Positions 16,957-24,677 of a stretch of DNA of 64,000 nucleotides are shown piece after piece. Location of the stretch: contig CANBNG010000006.1 in assembly GCA_947370975.1 (NCBI GenBank), positions 123,308 to 187,307 on the forward strand, written 5' to 3'. The position numbers were made by a program, and so were the translations under genes. Every line of letters begins with the position of its first letter. Position 1 is the first letter of the stretch. Below the pieces are notes generated by a model. It had not been told where the DNA came from and did not search any database. It worked only from the letters and a program-made list of their open reading frames with translations. Source of the stretch: Beijerinckiaceae bacterium. Lineage in GTDB: Bacteria; Pseudomonadota; Alphaproteobacteria; Rhizobiales; Beijerinckiaceae.

Positions 16957-17996
16957 GTTCCGCCGATCAACCTCCCTTGCCTGACCAAAAACCGGATCGC
17001 CCGCGTCTGTTTGATCGCGTGCGTGCGCTTTTTGGCATCAGCCCGGCCTCGATCCGCGATGATATTGAAGACGCGCTTGAGGATATGTCGACCGACAGCG
17101 ATTTCACGGCCCAGGAACGGGCGATGTTGAAAAACGTTCTGGGCCTGCATGAATTGCGCGTGCAGGATGTCATGGTGCCACGCGCTGACATTATCGCGGT
17201 CGCGCTCGACGATACGCTGGGCGATGTGCTCGCGGTCTTCCGCACAGCCGGTCACTCGCGCCTGCCCGTCCATGGCGCGACGCTCGATGATCCGCGTGGC
17301 ATGGTCCATATCCGCGATTTCGTGGATTATATTGCAACGGCTGCGGACGATTTTCTCCGCAGGCCTACGCCGCAGGCAGCTACAGCACCTGACGACAAAT
17401 CCGTGCGTCGTCAGGCCATCATGCGCTTGCGCGGCATGGGTGAGCTCGATCTCTCCCTTACATTGTCCAAGGCCGGTATCGTGCGTCCGGTTCTGTTTGT
17501 CCCACCCTCGATGCCCGCCCTCGACCTGCTCGTGAAAATGCAGGCGACGCGCACGCATATGGCGCTCGTTATTGACGAATATGGCGGCACCGATGGCCTC
17601 GCCTCGATTGAGGACATTGTCGAGATGATCGTTGGCGATATTGAGGATGAGCACGATCTCGATGACCATCCCAAGATCGAGAAGAGCGCCGATGGCACCT
17701 GGCTTATCGATGCGCGGGCTAATCTCGACGATGTGTCGCTTGCGCTGGGACGCGATCTCGAAGCGGTCGCCTGTCAGGATAATGTCGAGACGCTTGGCGG
17801 CCTTGTCACCACATTGGCGGGGCGCGTGCCCTTGCGTGGCGAAGTGATTCCGGCTGCCCATCTGTTTGAATTCGAAATTCTCGACGCCGACCGTCGTCGT
17901 GTGAAGCACGTGCGGCTGCATATCCTCGAGAACCAGTCCTCGTCGGCCGACGCTGACGCCAGCGATGCCGCACTATCGCGGTCCAAGAATGGGTGA
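16953..17996 (+). CDS. CorC/HlyC-type CBS-domain protein
   Basis: A 347-residue soluble protein with a tandem CBS pair (about 75-215; Val-Gln-Asp-Val-Met-Val-Pro-Arg opens CBS1 and Asp-Glu-Tyr-Gly-Gly-Thr-Asp-Gly lies in CBS2) and a C-terminal CorC_HlyC domain (about 245-330). No DUF21 membrane domain is present. Such proteins are annotated as magnesium/cobalt efflux or hemolysin-like, but their actual role next to ybeY and lnt is unclear. It overlaps ybeY by four bases and precedes lnt by 39. Confidence 0.88.
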   Translation: MSSADQPPLPDQKPDRPRLFDRVRALFGISPASIRDDIEDALEDMSTDSDFTAQERAMLKNVLGLHELRVQDVMVPRADIIAVALDDTLGDVLAVFRTAGHSRLPVHGATLDDPRGMVHIRDFVDYIATAADDFLRRPTPQAATAPDDKSVRRQAIMRLRGMGELDLSLTLSKAGIVRPVLFVPPSMPALDLLVKMQATRTHMALVIDEYGGTDGLASIEDIVEMIVGDIEDEHDLDDHPKIEKSADGTWLIDARANLDDVSLALGRDLEAVACQDNVETLGGLVTTLAGRVPLRGEVIPAAHLFEFEILDADRRRVKHVRLHILENQSSSADADASDAALSRSKNG

Positions 17997-18035
17997 GGGT
18001 GCCGGCTGCACGCAATTTTTCCAATCCGGAGTTTC

Positions 18036-19670
18036 ATGATCAATTTCGTCTACGCCATTACCCTGTCCTATGGGTGGAAACGCCGAGCAATCGCCTTTTC
18101 CAGCGGGGCCTTTGGGGCATTGGCACTGGCGCCGGTGGATTTTTGGCCGGCCATGCTTGTTCCCCTCGTGGTCAGCGTCTGGCTGCTGGATGGCGTTGGG
18201 AGCGCGGTCAGCAAGAAAGTCCGGCCTTTTGGGGCTGACCGGCGGAGCCTGCGCGAAGCCACGGGAATTGGCTGGTGGCTCGGCTTTGGCTATTTCCTTG
18301 CCGGATTGTGGTGGCTGGGGGCCGCCTTTCTTGTGGAGGCAGCTGATTTTGCCTGGGCGCTGCCCTTCGGCGTTGCGGGCCTGCCCGCAATCCTCGCCTG
18401 TTTCACGGCGGCGGGGTTCGGGCTTGCCCGGTTTTTCTGGTGCGCAGGGTCGTCCCGAATCCTCGCGCTTGCCCTGTCTCTCGGTATCGCCGAATGGCTG
18501 CGTGGCGTTCTGTTCACGGGCTTCCCCTGGAACGCCATTGGCATGGCGTTCGGCGGCAATCTCGTGCTTGCACAAACCGCGAGCCTCGTTGGTCTGAACG
18601 GCCTGACCTTTCTGGCCATTCTTGTTTTCGCCAGTCCGGCGACCTTGGCGGATGTCTATATGCGCCGCGAGGGGATCCTGACGCCGGCGCTGATGGCGGG
18701 CATTGCGCTCCTATCGGCGATGACGTTCTTTGGCACCCTGCGCCTCTGGCAGGGCGCAAGCGCCTCTCAGCCTGGCGTCAGGTTGCGGATCATGCAGCCC
18801 AATACGCCCCAGGACGAAAAATTCAGGCCAGAAAACGGCGATGCGATTCTGACCCATTATCTCGAGCTTTCGGACCGCGCGACGACCAATGGCGGCGACG
18901 CATCGGTCGAAATCACCCATCTCATCTGGCCTGAGTCTGCCTTTCCGTTCTTCCTGGCTCGCGAAGCGCAGGCGCTTTCGCGTATTTCAGGCGCGCTTGG
19001 CAATCGCATCCTCGTGACCGGGGCAGCCCGCATGGAGCTGATTGGCGCGGCGCGATTGCCCGGAGAGATTGCCAAGGTTGCTTATTATAATGCCGTTCAG
19101 GTTCTGGGTCGCGCTGGCATGGTGCTCGACACTTATGACAAGGTGCATCTGGTCCCATTTGGCGAATATCTGCCCTTCTCTGGTCTGCTGGAATCAATTG
19201 GTCTGCGCCATTTCGTGCACATTCCTGGTGGCTTTGAGCCGGGGGCCGTCCGTAAATTGCTGGACGTGCCGGGTCTTCCGGGGGTTTTTCCACTGGTCTG
19301 TTACGAGGCTGTTTTCCCCGGCGTGCTCGATCCGCAGCTGCGGCGCGACGCTGGCATGCTCATCAATGTGACCAATGACGGCTGGTTCGGGATGACCGCC
19401 GGGCCCCACCAGCACCTGGCTCAGTCACGCCTTCGCGCCGTCGAGGAAGGGCTGCCGATTGTTCGGGCGGCCAATACCGGGATCTCTGCAATCATCGACC
19501 CTTACGGAAGATTTATCGGTCGATTGCCCCTTGGCGTAGAGGGTGTTCTGGATGGTAATTTGCCGGCTCCCATAGCGTCACCGCTGTTTGCCCGCTGGCC
19601 GATTGTCGCGCCACTGGCGCTGTTCCTGCTTGGTCTTCTCGCGCTGCTTGTTACGCGCCTGCGTCGTTAA
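18036..19670 (+). CDS. lnt: Apolipoprotein N-acyltransferase
   Basis: A 544-residue inner-membrane enzyme with about six N-terminal membrane helices, one more at the C terminus, and a periplasmic nitrilase-fold domain. The triad is visible: Glu in Trp-Pro-Glu-Ser-Ala, Lys in Tyr-Asp-Lys-Val-His-Leu-Val-Pro-Phe-Gly-Glu-Tyr, and Cys in Leu-Val-Cys-Tyr-Glu-Ala. It adds the third acyl chain to lipoproteins so that the Lol system can sort them. It ends the ybeY-corC-lnt run. Confidence 0.95.
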   Translation: MINFVYAITLSYGWKRRAIAFSSGAFGALALAPVDFWPAMLVPLVVSVWLLDGVGSAVSKKVRPFGADRRSLREATGIGWWLGFGYFLAGLWWLGAAFLVEAADFAWALPFGVAGLPAILACFTAAGFGLARFFWCAGSSRILALALSLGIAEWLRGVLFTGFPWNAIGMAFGGNLVLAQTASLVGLNGLTFLAILVFASPATLADVYMRREGILTPALMAGIALLSAMTFFGTLRLWQGASASQPGVRLRIMQPNTPQDEKFRPENGDAILTHYLELSDRATTNGGDASVEITHLIWPESAFPFFLAREAQALSRISGALGNRILVTGAARMELIGAARLPGEIAKVAYYNAVQVLGRAGMVLDTYDKVHLVPFGEYLPFSGLLESIGLRHFVHIPGGFEPGAVRKLLDVPGLPGVFPLVCYEAVFPGVLDPQLRRDAGMLINVTNDGWFGMTAGPHQHLAQSRLRAVEEGLPIVRAANTGISAIIDPYGRFIGRLPLGVEGVLDGNLPAPIASPLFARWPIVAPLALFLLGLLALLVTRLRR

Positions 19671-19723
19671 GCACAGGGGTATGCGATCACGTTTTGCGCC
19701 TTTACGGCTATTGCCGAAGCCTC

Positions 19724-19760
19724 AGCTTGATGCAACATATGTAACTATATTGTTCAAGCT
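19724..19760. promoter_or_regulatory. Inverted repeat upstream of the metK-linked XRE gene
   Basis: AGCTTGA (19724-19730) and TCAAGCT (19754-19760) are exact inverted arms 23 bases apart. The AT-rich interior continues the symmetry imperfectly (CAA/TTG and ATA/TAT). It lies 50 bases before the XRE start and is the most AT-rich spot nearby. It may be an autoregulatory operator or promoter region; this is inferred from position and symmetry. Confidence 0.4.
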
Positions 19761-19810
19761 TGGGTGGAATGGGGCCACCGACCCGGAGCCTGAGCTCGGA
19801 GACTTGGCCA

Positions 19811-20251
19811 GTGACGAAGCAACCCAATCCCATTGACCAACATGTCGGCACCCGCGTTCGCATGCGGCGGGTCATTCTCGGCCTGAGCCAGGAGAAGTTG
19901 GGCTCGGCCCTGGGTCTGACCTTCCAGCAGATCCAGAAATATGAAAAAGGCACCAACCGGATCGGCGCGAGCCGATTGCAGGCCATTTCGCGCTTTCTAG
20001 ATGTGCCGCCTTCCTATTTCTTCGAGGGCGCCCCCGCAGCACTTGGCATGCAGCCCGCAGGCTTTGAGGACGCGGCTCCGCGCGCTTATGTTCCCGATCT
20101 CGTCACGACGACCGAAGGGCTTCATCTCAATCGCGCCTTTGCCCGCATCACGGATGCGAAGACGCGCAAGCGGATTGTCGACCTCGTGGTCCAGATTGCC
20201 GAGAGCGAAGCTGACCGGAATTCTGATCCCGGCCGCGAGCTCGCAGGCTGA
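19811..20251 (+). CDS. XRE-family regulator next to metK (PraR-like)
   Basis: A 146-residue protein with a Cro/C1 helix-turn-helix at about 12-70, including the strongly conserved Leu-Thr-Phe-Gln-Gln-Ile-Gln-Lys-Tyr-Glu-Lys-Gly-Thr-Asn-Arg-Ile-Gly-Ala-Ser core. That core is shared with a Rhizobiales family that includes, as far as I recall, PraR, a repressor affecting surface attachment and R-body genes. The C-terminal helices probably mediate dimerisation. The start was set at GTG 19811 (Thr-Lys-Gln-Pro-Asn-Pro-Ile-Asp follows) rather than an upstream TTG. Inverted repeats lie on both sides of the gene. Confidence 0.85.
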   Translation: MTKQPNPIDQHVGTRVRMRRVILGLSQEKLGSALGLTFQQIQKYEKGTNRIGASRLQAISRFLDVPPSYFFEGAPAALGMQPAGFEDAAPRAYVPDLVTTTEGLHLNRAFARITDAKTRKRIVDLVVQIAESEADRNSDPGRELAG

Positions 20252-20252
20252 A

Positions 20253-20272
20253 TCGTTCTTTATAACGAACGA
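20253..20272. promoter_or_regulatory. Inverted repeat between the XRE gene and metK
   Basis: TCGTTC and GAACGA form exact 6-base arms around an 8-base AT-rich centre, immediately after the XRE stop. No U-tract follows, so it is a poor terminator. It is better placed as an operator or short RNA hairpin upstream of metK. Confidence 0.4.
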
Positions 20273-20287
20273 AAATCCGACCGTTGC

Positions 20288-20316
20288 TTGACCAGACGAA
20301 CGCTCGATGGCACAAG
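20288..20316 (+). promoter_or_regulatory. Candidate metK promoter
   Basis: TTGACC (20288-20293) is a near-consensus -35. CACAAG (20311-20316) is a weak -10 at 17-base spacing. It lies 87 bases before the metK GTG and 16 bases after the inverted repeat. Confidence 0.35.
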
Positions 20317-20402
20317 ATCCATCGCGCTGAACGTGTCCGTTCGCGCCCAGGCGTACGAGAGCTTTCGCCCAGAGATTTCATTCGCGACCATCGGAGACGA
20401 GC

Positions 20403-21593
20403 GTGATCAGACAAAATTACTTGTTCACGAGTGAATCGGTGTCCGAAGGGCACCCGGACAAGGTCTGTGACCGTATTTCCGATGAGGTCGTTGACCTGTT
20501 CTTCCGCGAAGGCGCAAAGGCTGGAATCGACCCCTATCAGATCCGCGTCGCCTGCGAGACCTTGGCGACCACCAACCGCGTCGTCATCGCGGGTGAAGTG
20601 CGTGGACCCAAGCTCACCGAAGACACGATCGTCCATGTCGCGCGACAGGCGATTCGTGACATCGGCTACGAGCAGGAAGGTTTCCATTGGGACCATGCGC
20701 AAATCGAAGTTTTGCTGCACGCCCAATCGGCTGATATTGCGCAGGGCGTCGATGCTGACGGGAGCAAGGACGAAGGCGCGGGCGACCAGGGCATCATGTT
20801 CGGTTATGCCTGCCGCGAAACCCCCGACTTGATGCCGGCCCCTATCTATTACGCGCACAAGATCCTGCGCGATCTGTCAGATGCGCGCCGCTCCGGCGTC
20901 GAGAAACATCTCGGCCCTGACGCGAAGAGCCAGGTGACGATCCGCTACGACAATGGCCGCCCGGTCGGCGCGACCCAGATCGTCGTCTCGCACCAGCATG
21001 TGACCGAGGATCTTTCGTCCGAAGAGGTCCAGGCCATCGTGCGCCCCTATGTCGAGAAGGCGCTGCCCGAAGGCTGGATCAGCAAGGACACGGCCTGGCA
21101 CATCAACCCGACTGGAAAATTCTTTATCGGCGGTCCCGATGGCGATTGTGGCCTCACTGGCCGCAAGGTCATCGTCGACACATATGGCGGCGCTGCCCCC
21201 CATGGCGGTGGTGCATTCTCCGGTAAGGATCCGACCAAGGTCGATCGTTCGGCTGCCTATGCGGCGCGGTATCTGGCGAAGAACGTTGTCGCCGCCGGCC
21301 TTGCCGACCGCTGCACGCTGCAACTGGCTTATGCGATTGGTGTGGCCAAGCCTTTGTCGATCTATGCCGATCTCCATGACACCGGCAATGTTGACCCGGC
21401 GAAGCTCGAGTCCGTGCTCATGGATATCATGAGCCTCACGCCGCGCGGCATTCGCGAGCACCTGAAGCTCAATCGTCCGATCTATGCGCGCACCTCTTCT
21501 TATGGCCACTTTGGCCGGGCGCCGGATGCCGATGGCGGCTTCTCTTGGGAGAAGACCGATCTCGTTGACGCGCTCAAGAGCGCATTCGCCTGA
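20403..21593 (+). CDS. metK: S-adenosylmethionine synthetase
   Basis: A 396-residue enzyme that makes SAM from methionine and ATP. The family motifs Phe-Thr-Ser-Glu-Ser-Val-Ser-Glu-Gly-His-Pro-Asp-Lys near the N terminus, Gly-Ala-Gly-Asp-Gln-Gly-Ile-Met-Phe-Gly (as Glu-Gly-Ala-Gly-Asp) and Gly-Gly-Gly-Ala-Phe-Ser-Gly-Lys-Asp are all present. The start is GTG at 20403 with GGAGACGA upstream. trmB follows after 29 bases. No known SAM riboswitch was recognised in the 151-base leader region. Confidence 0.96.
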   Translation: MIRQNYLFTSESVSEGHPDKVCDRISDEVVDLFFREGAKAGIDPYQIRVACETLATTNRVVIAGEVRGPKLTEDTIVHVARQAIRDIGYEQEGFHWDHAQIEVLLHAQSADIAQGVDADGSKDEGAGDQGIMFGYACRETPDLMPAPIYYAHKILRDLSDARRSGVEKHLGPDAKSQVTIRYDNGRPVGATQIVVSHQHVTEDLSSEEVQAIVRPYVEKALPEGWISKDTAWHINPTGKFFIGGPDGDCGLTGRKVIVDTYGGAAPHGGGAFSGKDPTKVDRSAAYAARYLAKNVVAAGLADRCTLQLAYAIGVAKPLSIYADLHDTGNVDPAKLESVLMDIMSLTPRGIREHLKLNRPIYARTSSYGHFGRAPDADGGFSWEKTDLVDALKSAFA

Positions 21594-21622
21594 AGGCGAG
21601 TGCGGGAAAAGGCGCCGAGGCG

Positions 21623-22342
21623 ATGAGCGAGTATTCGCCTGATGAGGGTGGCGGGCCACAGGTCCGCACTCTCTATGGACGGCGCAAAGGCAAGAAGCTC
21701 CGCCAGCATCAGGCGGAGCTTGTGTCGGGGACATTGCCCGACCTTGCCGTCGATTGCGCTGCGCCGATCAAGGATCCGCGCGCGCTTTTCGCGCATGCGC
21801 CCAATGAATTGCGCATGGAAATTGGTTTTGGCGGGGCGGAGCATCTCGTCTACGAGGCCGCGCGCCATCCCCATATCGGCTATCTCGGCTGCGAGCCCTT
21901 TGTGAATGGCGTCGCCAAGCTTCTCGTCCAGATCGAGGAGAAGGGCCTTCACAATATTCGCATGCATCAGGGCGATGCGCGCGAAGTTTTGCTGCGTCTG
22001 CCCACAGCCGCGCTTGCGCGGGTCGATGTGCTCTATCCCGACCCCTGGCCAAAATGGCGACAGCGCAAACGGCGTTTTCTGTCGGTCGAGAATATTGCCG
22101 AAATCGCTCGCGTCGTTCAGCCCGGCGGCGAGTTCCGTTTTGCGACGGATATTGATGATTATGCAGGCTGGGTTCTGGCCCGAGTGCTCAAGAGCCAGTC
22201 CTGGCAATGGCGCGAAGCGCAAGCCGATGGCCGGCCCTGGCAAAAGTCCTGGCCTGATTGGCCAGGCACACGCTATGAGGCCAAGGCCTTTCGTGAAGGG
22301 CGTCCGCCCGTTTACCTGACGTTCGTGCGCACGTCCGCCTGA
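21623..22342 (+). CDS. trmB: tRNA (guanine-N7)-methyltransferase
   Basis: A 239-residue SAM-dependent methyltransferase with Met-Glu-Ile-Gly-Phe-Gly-Gly-Ala-Glu at the SAM site and Leu-Tyr-Pro-Asp-Pro-Trp-Pro-Lys, the TrmB signature. It makes m7G46 in tRNA. Being directly downstream of metK, it is probably co-transcribed with the gene for its cofactor. Its last 31 bases overlap the convergent metalloprotease gene. Confidence 0.93.
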   Translation: MSEYSPDEGGGPQVRTLYGRRKGKKLRQHQAELVSGTLPDLAVDCAAPIKDPRALFAHAPNELRMEIGFGGAEHLVYEAARHPHIGYLGCEPFVNGVAKLLVQIEEKGLHNIRMHQGDAREVLLRLPTAALARVDVLYPDPWPKWRQRKRRFLSVENIAEIARVVQPGGEFRFATDIDDYAGWVLARVLKSQSWQWREAQADGRPWQKSWPDWPGTRYEAKAFREGRPPVYLTFVRTSA

Positions 22343-23106
22343 TCGTCTTCTGCACCATAGCGATGCAGAAAAGCGCCATGCGCTCGTAGCCAGACTTCGG
22401 CGAGATCGGTTTGGGGCGCGAGGTCGCGCGCGAGCGACCAGAACTCGTCCGAGTGATTCATGTGCACGAGATGTGCGACTTCATGGGCTGCGAGATAATC
22501 GAGCACATGGGGCGGCGCCATGATGAGACGCCACGAAAAATTTAGTGAGCCGCTGGCCGAACACGAACCCCAGCGGCTTGTCGTATCGCGCACGGTTACG
22601 CGCCGCGCCGCGAAGCCGAGCTTGCCGGTGTGACGGCGCACAGCCGCCTCAAGATCCTTCTTCGCTTCGCGTTTCAGAAAATCATGAACGCGACGCGAAA
22701 GATGTTCTTCGCTGCACACAACATGCAGCTGCCTTGGCTCATCCCCATTGCCGCTTTGGATCAAAACGCCGCCGCGCAATTCATGGCTATGAACAATAGC
22801 AAGATTTTCGCCGCGAACGGGAATAATCGCGCCTGCACGAAATGGCACCGTGTCGGGCAGACGATGCAAACGCGCCGCAATCCACGCCGCATGACGTTGC
22901 GCGAAGTCGAGCGCAGCATTCATTGAGCCCCGCTTGGGCATTGTAATGACGACATCGCGCGTCGCAGTGCGCACGCGCAATGTGAAACGACGCGCACCTG
23001 TCACGCGCTTCAAGGAAACGCGATAAGTGGCGCCTTCATGCGCGACATCGAGATGGTCTTGCGCAAGCGAGCCGGAGGATAGGTCTCTTCGGAAAAGGCG
23101 CAGCAT
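22312..23106 (-). CDS. YgjP/SprT-like zinc metalloprotease (DUF45)
   Basis: A 264-residue protein of the YgjP-like metallopeptidase family. The zinc site is Ala-His-Glu-Val-Ala-His-Leu-Val-His-Met-Asn-His at about residue 205-220, preceded by Ser-Arg-Trp-Gly-Ser-Cys-Ser and Leu-Asn-Phe-Ser-Trp-Arg-Leu, both diagnostic. The in vivo substrate is unknown. It follows phaZ on the same strand by 53 bases and runs into the end of trmB from the other side. Confidence 0.88.
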   Translation of the reverse strand: MLRLFRRDLSSGSLAQDHLDVAHEGATYRVSLKRVTGARRFTLRVRTATRDVVITMPKRGSMNAALDFAQRHAAWIAARLHRLPDTVPFRAGAIIPVRGENLAIVHSHELRGGVLIQSGNGDEPRQLHVVCSEEHLSRRVHDFLKREAKKDLEAAVRRHTGKLGFAARRVTVRDTTSRWGSCSASGSLNFSWRLIMAPPHVLDYLAAHEVAHLVHMNHSDEFWSLARDLAPQTDLAEVWLRAHGAFLHRYGAEDDQADVRTNVR

Positions 23107-23159
23107 GCTACGACCTTAGCCGATTCTGCGGCGTGCCCGCCAGATGCGCGAAAATATTT

Positions 23160-24476
23160 TTATGCTTTGGACGCGGCGAGCTTCAGTTGGGCCGGTTTCG
23201 TACGCGTCGTCGCGCCAGTCGCTTCATATTCGAGTGTGGCGATAAAGTCGCGAATGCGTGGCGCTATTTCCGAACGGAAGCGCGAGCCATTGAATACGCC
23301 GTAATGACCAACGCCCGGTTGCATGTAATGCACCTTGCGAGAGTCAGGAATGTTGATGCAAAGCTCCTGGGCCGCATAGGTCTGGCCGACGCCTGAAATA
23401 TCGTCCTTCTCGCCTTCCACGGTCATCAGGCCCGTGCGCCGTATCGCTGTGAGATCGATGGGCAGGCCGCGATGTTTCATTTCACCCTTTGGCAGCGAAT
23501 GGGTGACGAAAACATTCTCGATCGTCTGCATGTAATATTCAGCGGAGAGATCCATCACCGCCATATATTCATCGTAGAAATCGCGATGCTTTTCAGCGGA
23601 ATCACCGTCGCCTTCGACAAGGTGCTTGAACATTTCGACATGGGCATTCATGTGCCGGTCCATGTTCATTGCCATGAAGCCCGACAATTGCAGGAAGCCC
23701 GGATAAACCTGACGTCCCATTCCCGGATAGGGGAAGGGCACGCTGTAAAGACAATTGCTGCGGAACCAATCGATACCGCGTTCCTGCGCAAGTTTATTCA
23801 CCGCTGTCGGGCTGCGGCGCGTATCGATCGGCCCGCCCATCAAGGTCATGGAGGCGGGAACGAGTGGATGATTTTCGGTTTCCATGCGCGCGATTGCCGC
23901 GATCAAGGGAACAGAGGGTTGGCACACGCCAAGCGTATGCAGGCCCGCGCCTTCAATGTCCTTTCCGAGCACCTGATAGATCGAGATCAGATAATCGATG
24001 TAATCATCGAGATCGAAGCTGCCTGCCGCGAGCGGCACCATGCGCGCATCAGCCCAATCGGTGATGTAGACTTCGTAATGGGGCAGGAACGCCTCGACCG
24101 TGCCGCGCAGGAGCGTCGCGTAATGGCCAGAGAGCGGCGCGACAATGAGCAGCCGCGGTTGTGGCTGGGTCAGACGCGTCGTCGCCCGTGCAAAATGGAT
24201 GACGCGGCAGAATGGCCTTTCCCAGACGATTTCTTCCGTGACCGCGACACGCTCCCCGGCCACGCTCGTGGTTTCGAAATCGAAGCCGGGTTTTCCGTAG
24301 CGGCGCGTCAGGCGTTCGAACAGTTCCGCCGAGGCCGCCATGTTGCGCCCGAGCGACGTCTTCGCCCAGGGGTTCATAGGATTCTGAAGCACCAGCTTGG
24401 CTGCGTCAGTCATCGCGCGTGCGGGTACAAGCGCCGCGTGGGCCATCTCGTACATGTGATAGGAGAAGCGGTTCAT
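23160..24476 (-). CDS. phaZ: Intracellular polyhydroxybutyrate depolymerase
   Basis: A 438-residue alpha/beta hydrolase of the PhaZ family with a Cys nucleophile (Gly-Val-Cys185-Gln-Pro-Ser) instead of the lipase-box Ser, Asp in a Glu-Gly-Glu-Lys-Asp-Asp segment and His in Pro-Gly-Val-Gly-His-Tyr-Gly. It mobilises stored PHB to hydroxybutyrate. The reading frame stays open 1,080 bases further upstream, but that part is antisense to regB. The ATG at 24476 (Asn-Arg-Phe-Ser-Tyr-His-Met-Tyr-Glu-Met) matches the family N terminus. It is divergent from regB. Confidence 0.92.
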   Translation of the reverse strand: MNRFSYHMYEMAHAALVPARAMTDAAKLVLQNPMNPWAKTSLGRNMAASAELFERLTRRYGKPGFDFETTSVAGERVAVTEEIVWERPFCRVIHFARATTRLTQPQPRLLIVAPLSGHYATLLRGTVEAFLPHYEVYITDWADARMVPLAAGSFDLDDYIDYLISIYQVLGKDIEGAGLHTLGVCQPSVPLIAAIARMETENHPLVPASMTLMGGPIDTRRSPTAVNKLAQERGIDWFRSNCLYSVPFPYPGMGRQVYPGFLQLSGFMAMNMDRHMNAHVEMFKHLVEGDGDSAEKHRDFYDEYMAVMDLSAEYYMQTIENVFVTHSLPKGEMKHRGLPIDLTAIRRTGLMTVEGEKDDISGVGQTYAAQELCINIPDSRKVHYMQPGVGHYGVFNGSRFRSEIAPRIRDFIATLEYEATGATTRTKPAQLKLAASKA

Positions 24477-24551
24477 TTGGGAGCCTATCGAAGCGCGGAA
24501 CAGACGCGCCAGAGATTTCTCGGCGGTGTCGTTCGGGGCAAAAAAGCAGTC

Positions 24552-24562
24552 TTGCACTGCAA
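24552..24562. promoter_or_regulatory. TGCA palindrome in the phaZ-regB gap
   Basis: TTGCACTGCAA is an exact interrupted palindrome 76 bases upstream of phaZ, followed by more TGC/GCA words on both strands. PhaR-type PHB regulators are known to bind TGC-rich palindromes, so an operator for phaZ is plausible. This is inference. Confidence 0.3.
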
Positions 24563-24677
24563 CATAGGCTTCGCATTTATGCAAGTTCGCAAAAAGAACA
24601 AGGCCCTGACCCTGCACGATTAAGGAAAGCTGAAAGCCCACTGGCGCAGCGGGTGCGCAGGGCCTAGTTTGACCCTC

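Noticed and set aside
20252..20402. SAM riboswitch upstream of metK
   Set aside because: No SAM-I, SAM-II or SAM/SAH-type conserved core could be recognised; only a simple inverted repeat and a promoter-like pair are visible.
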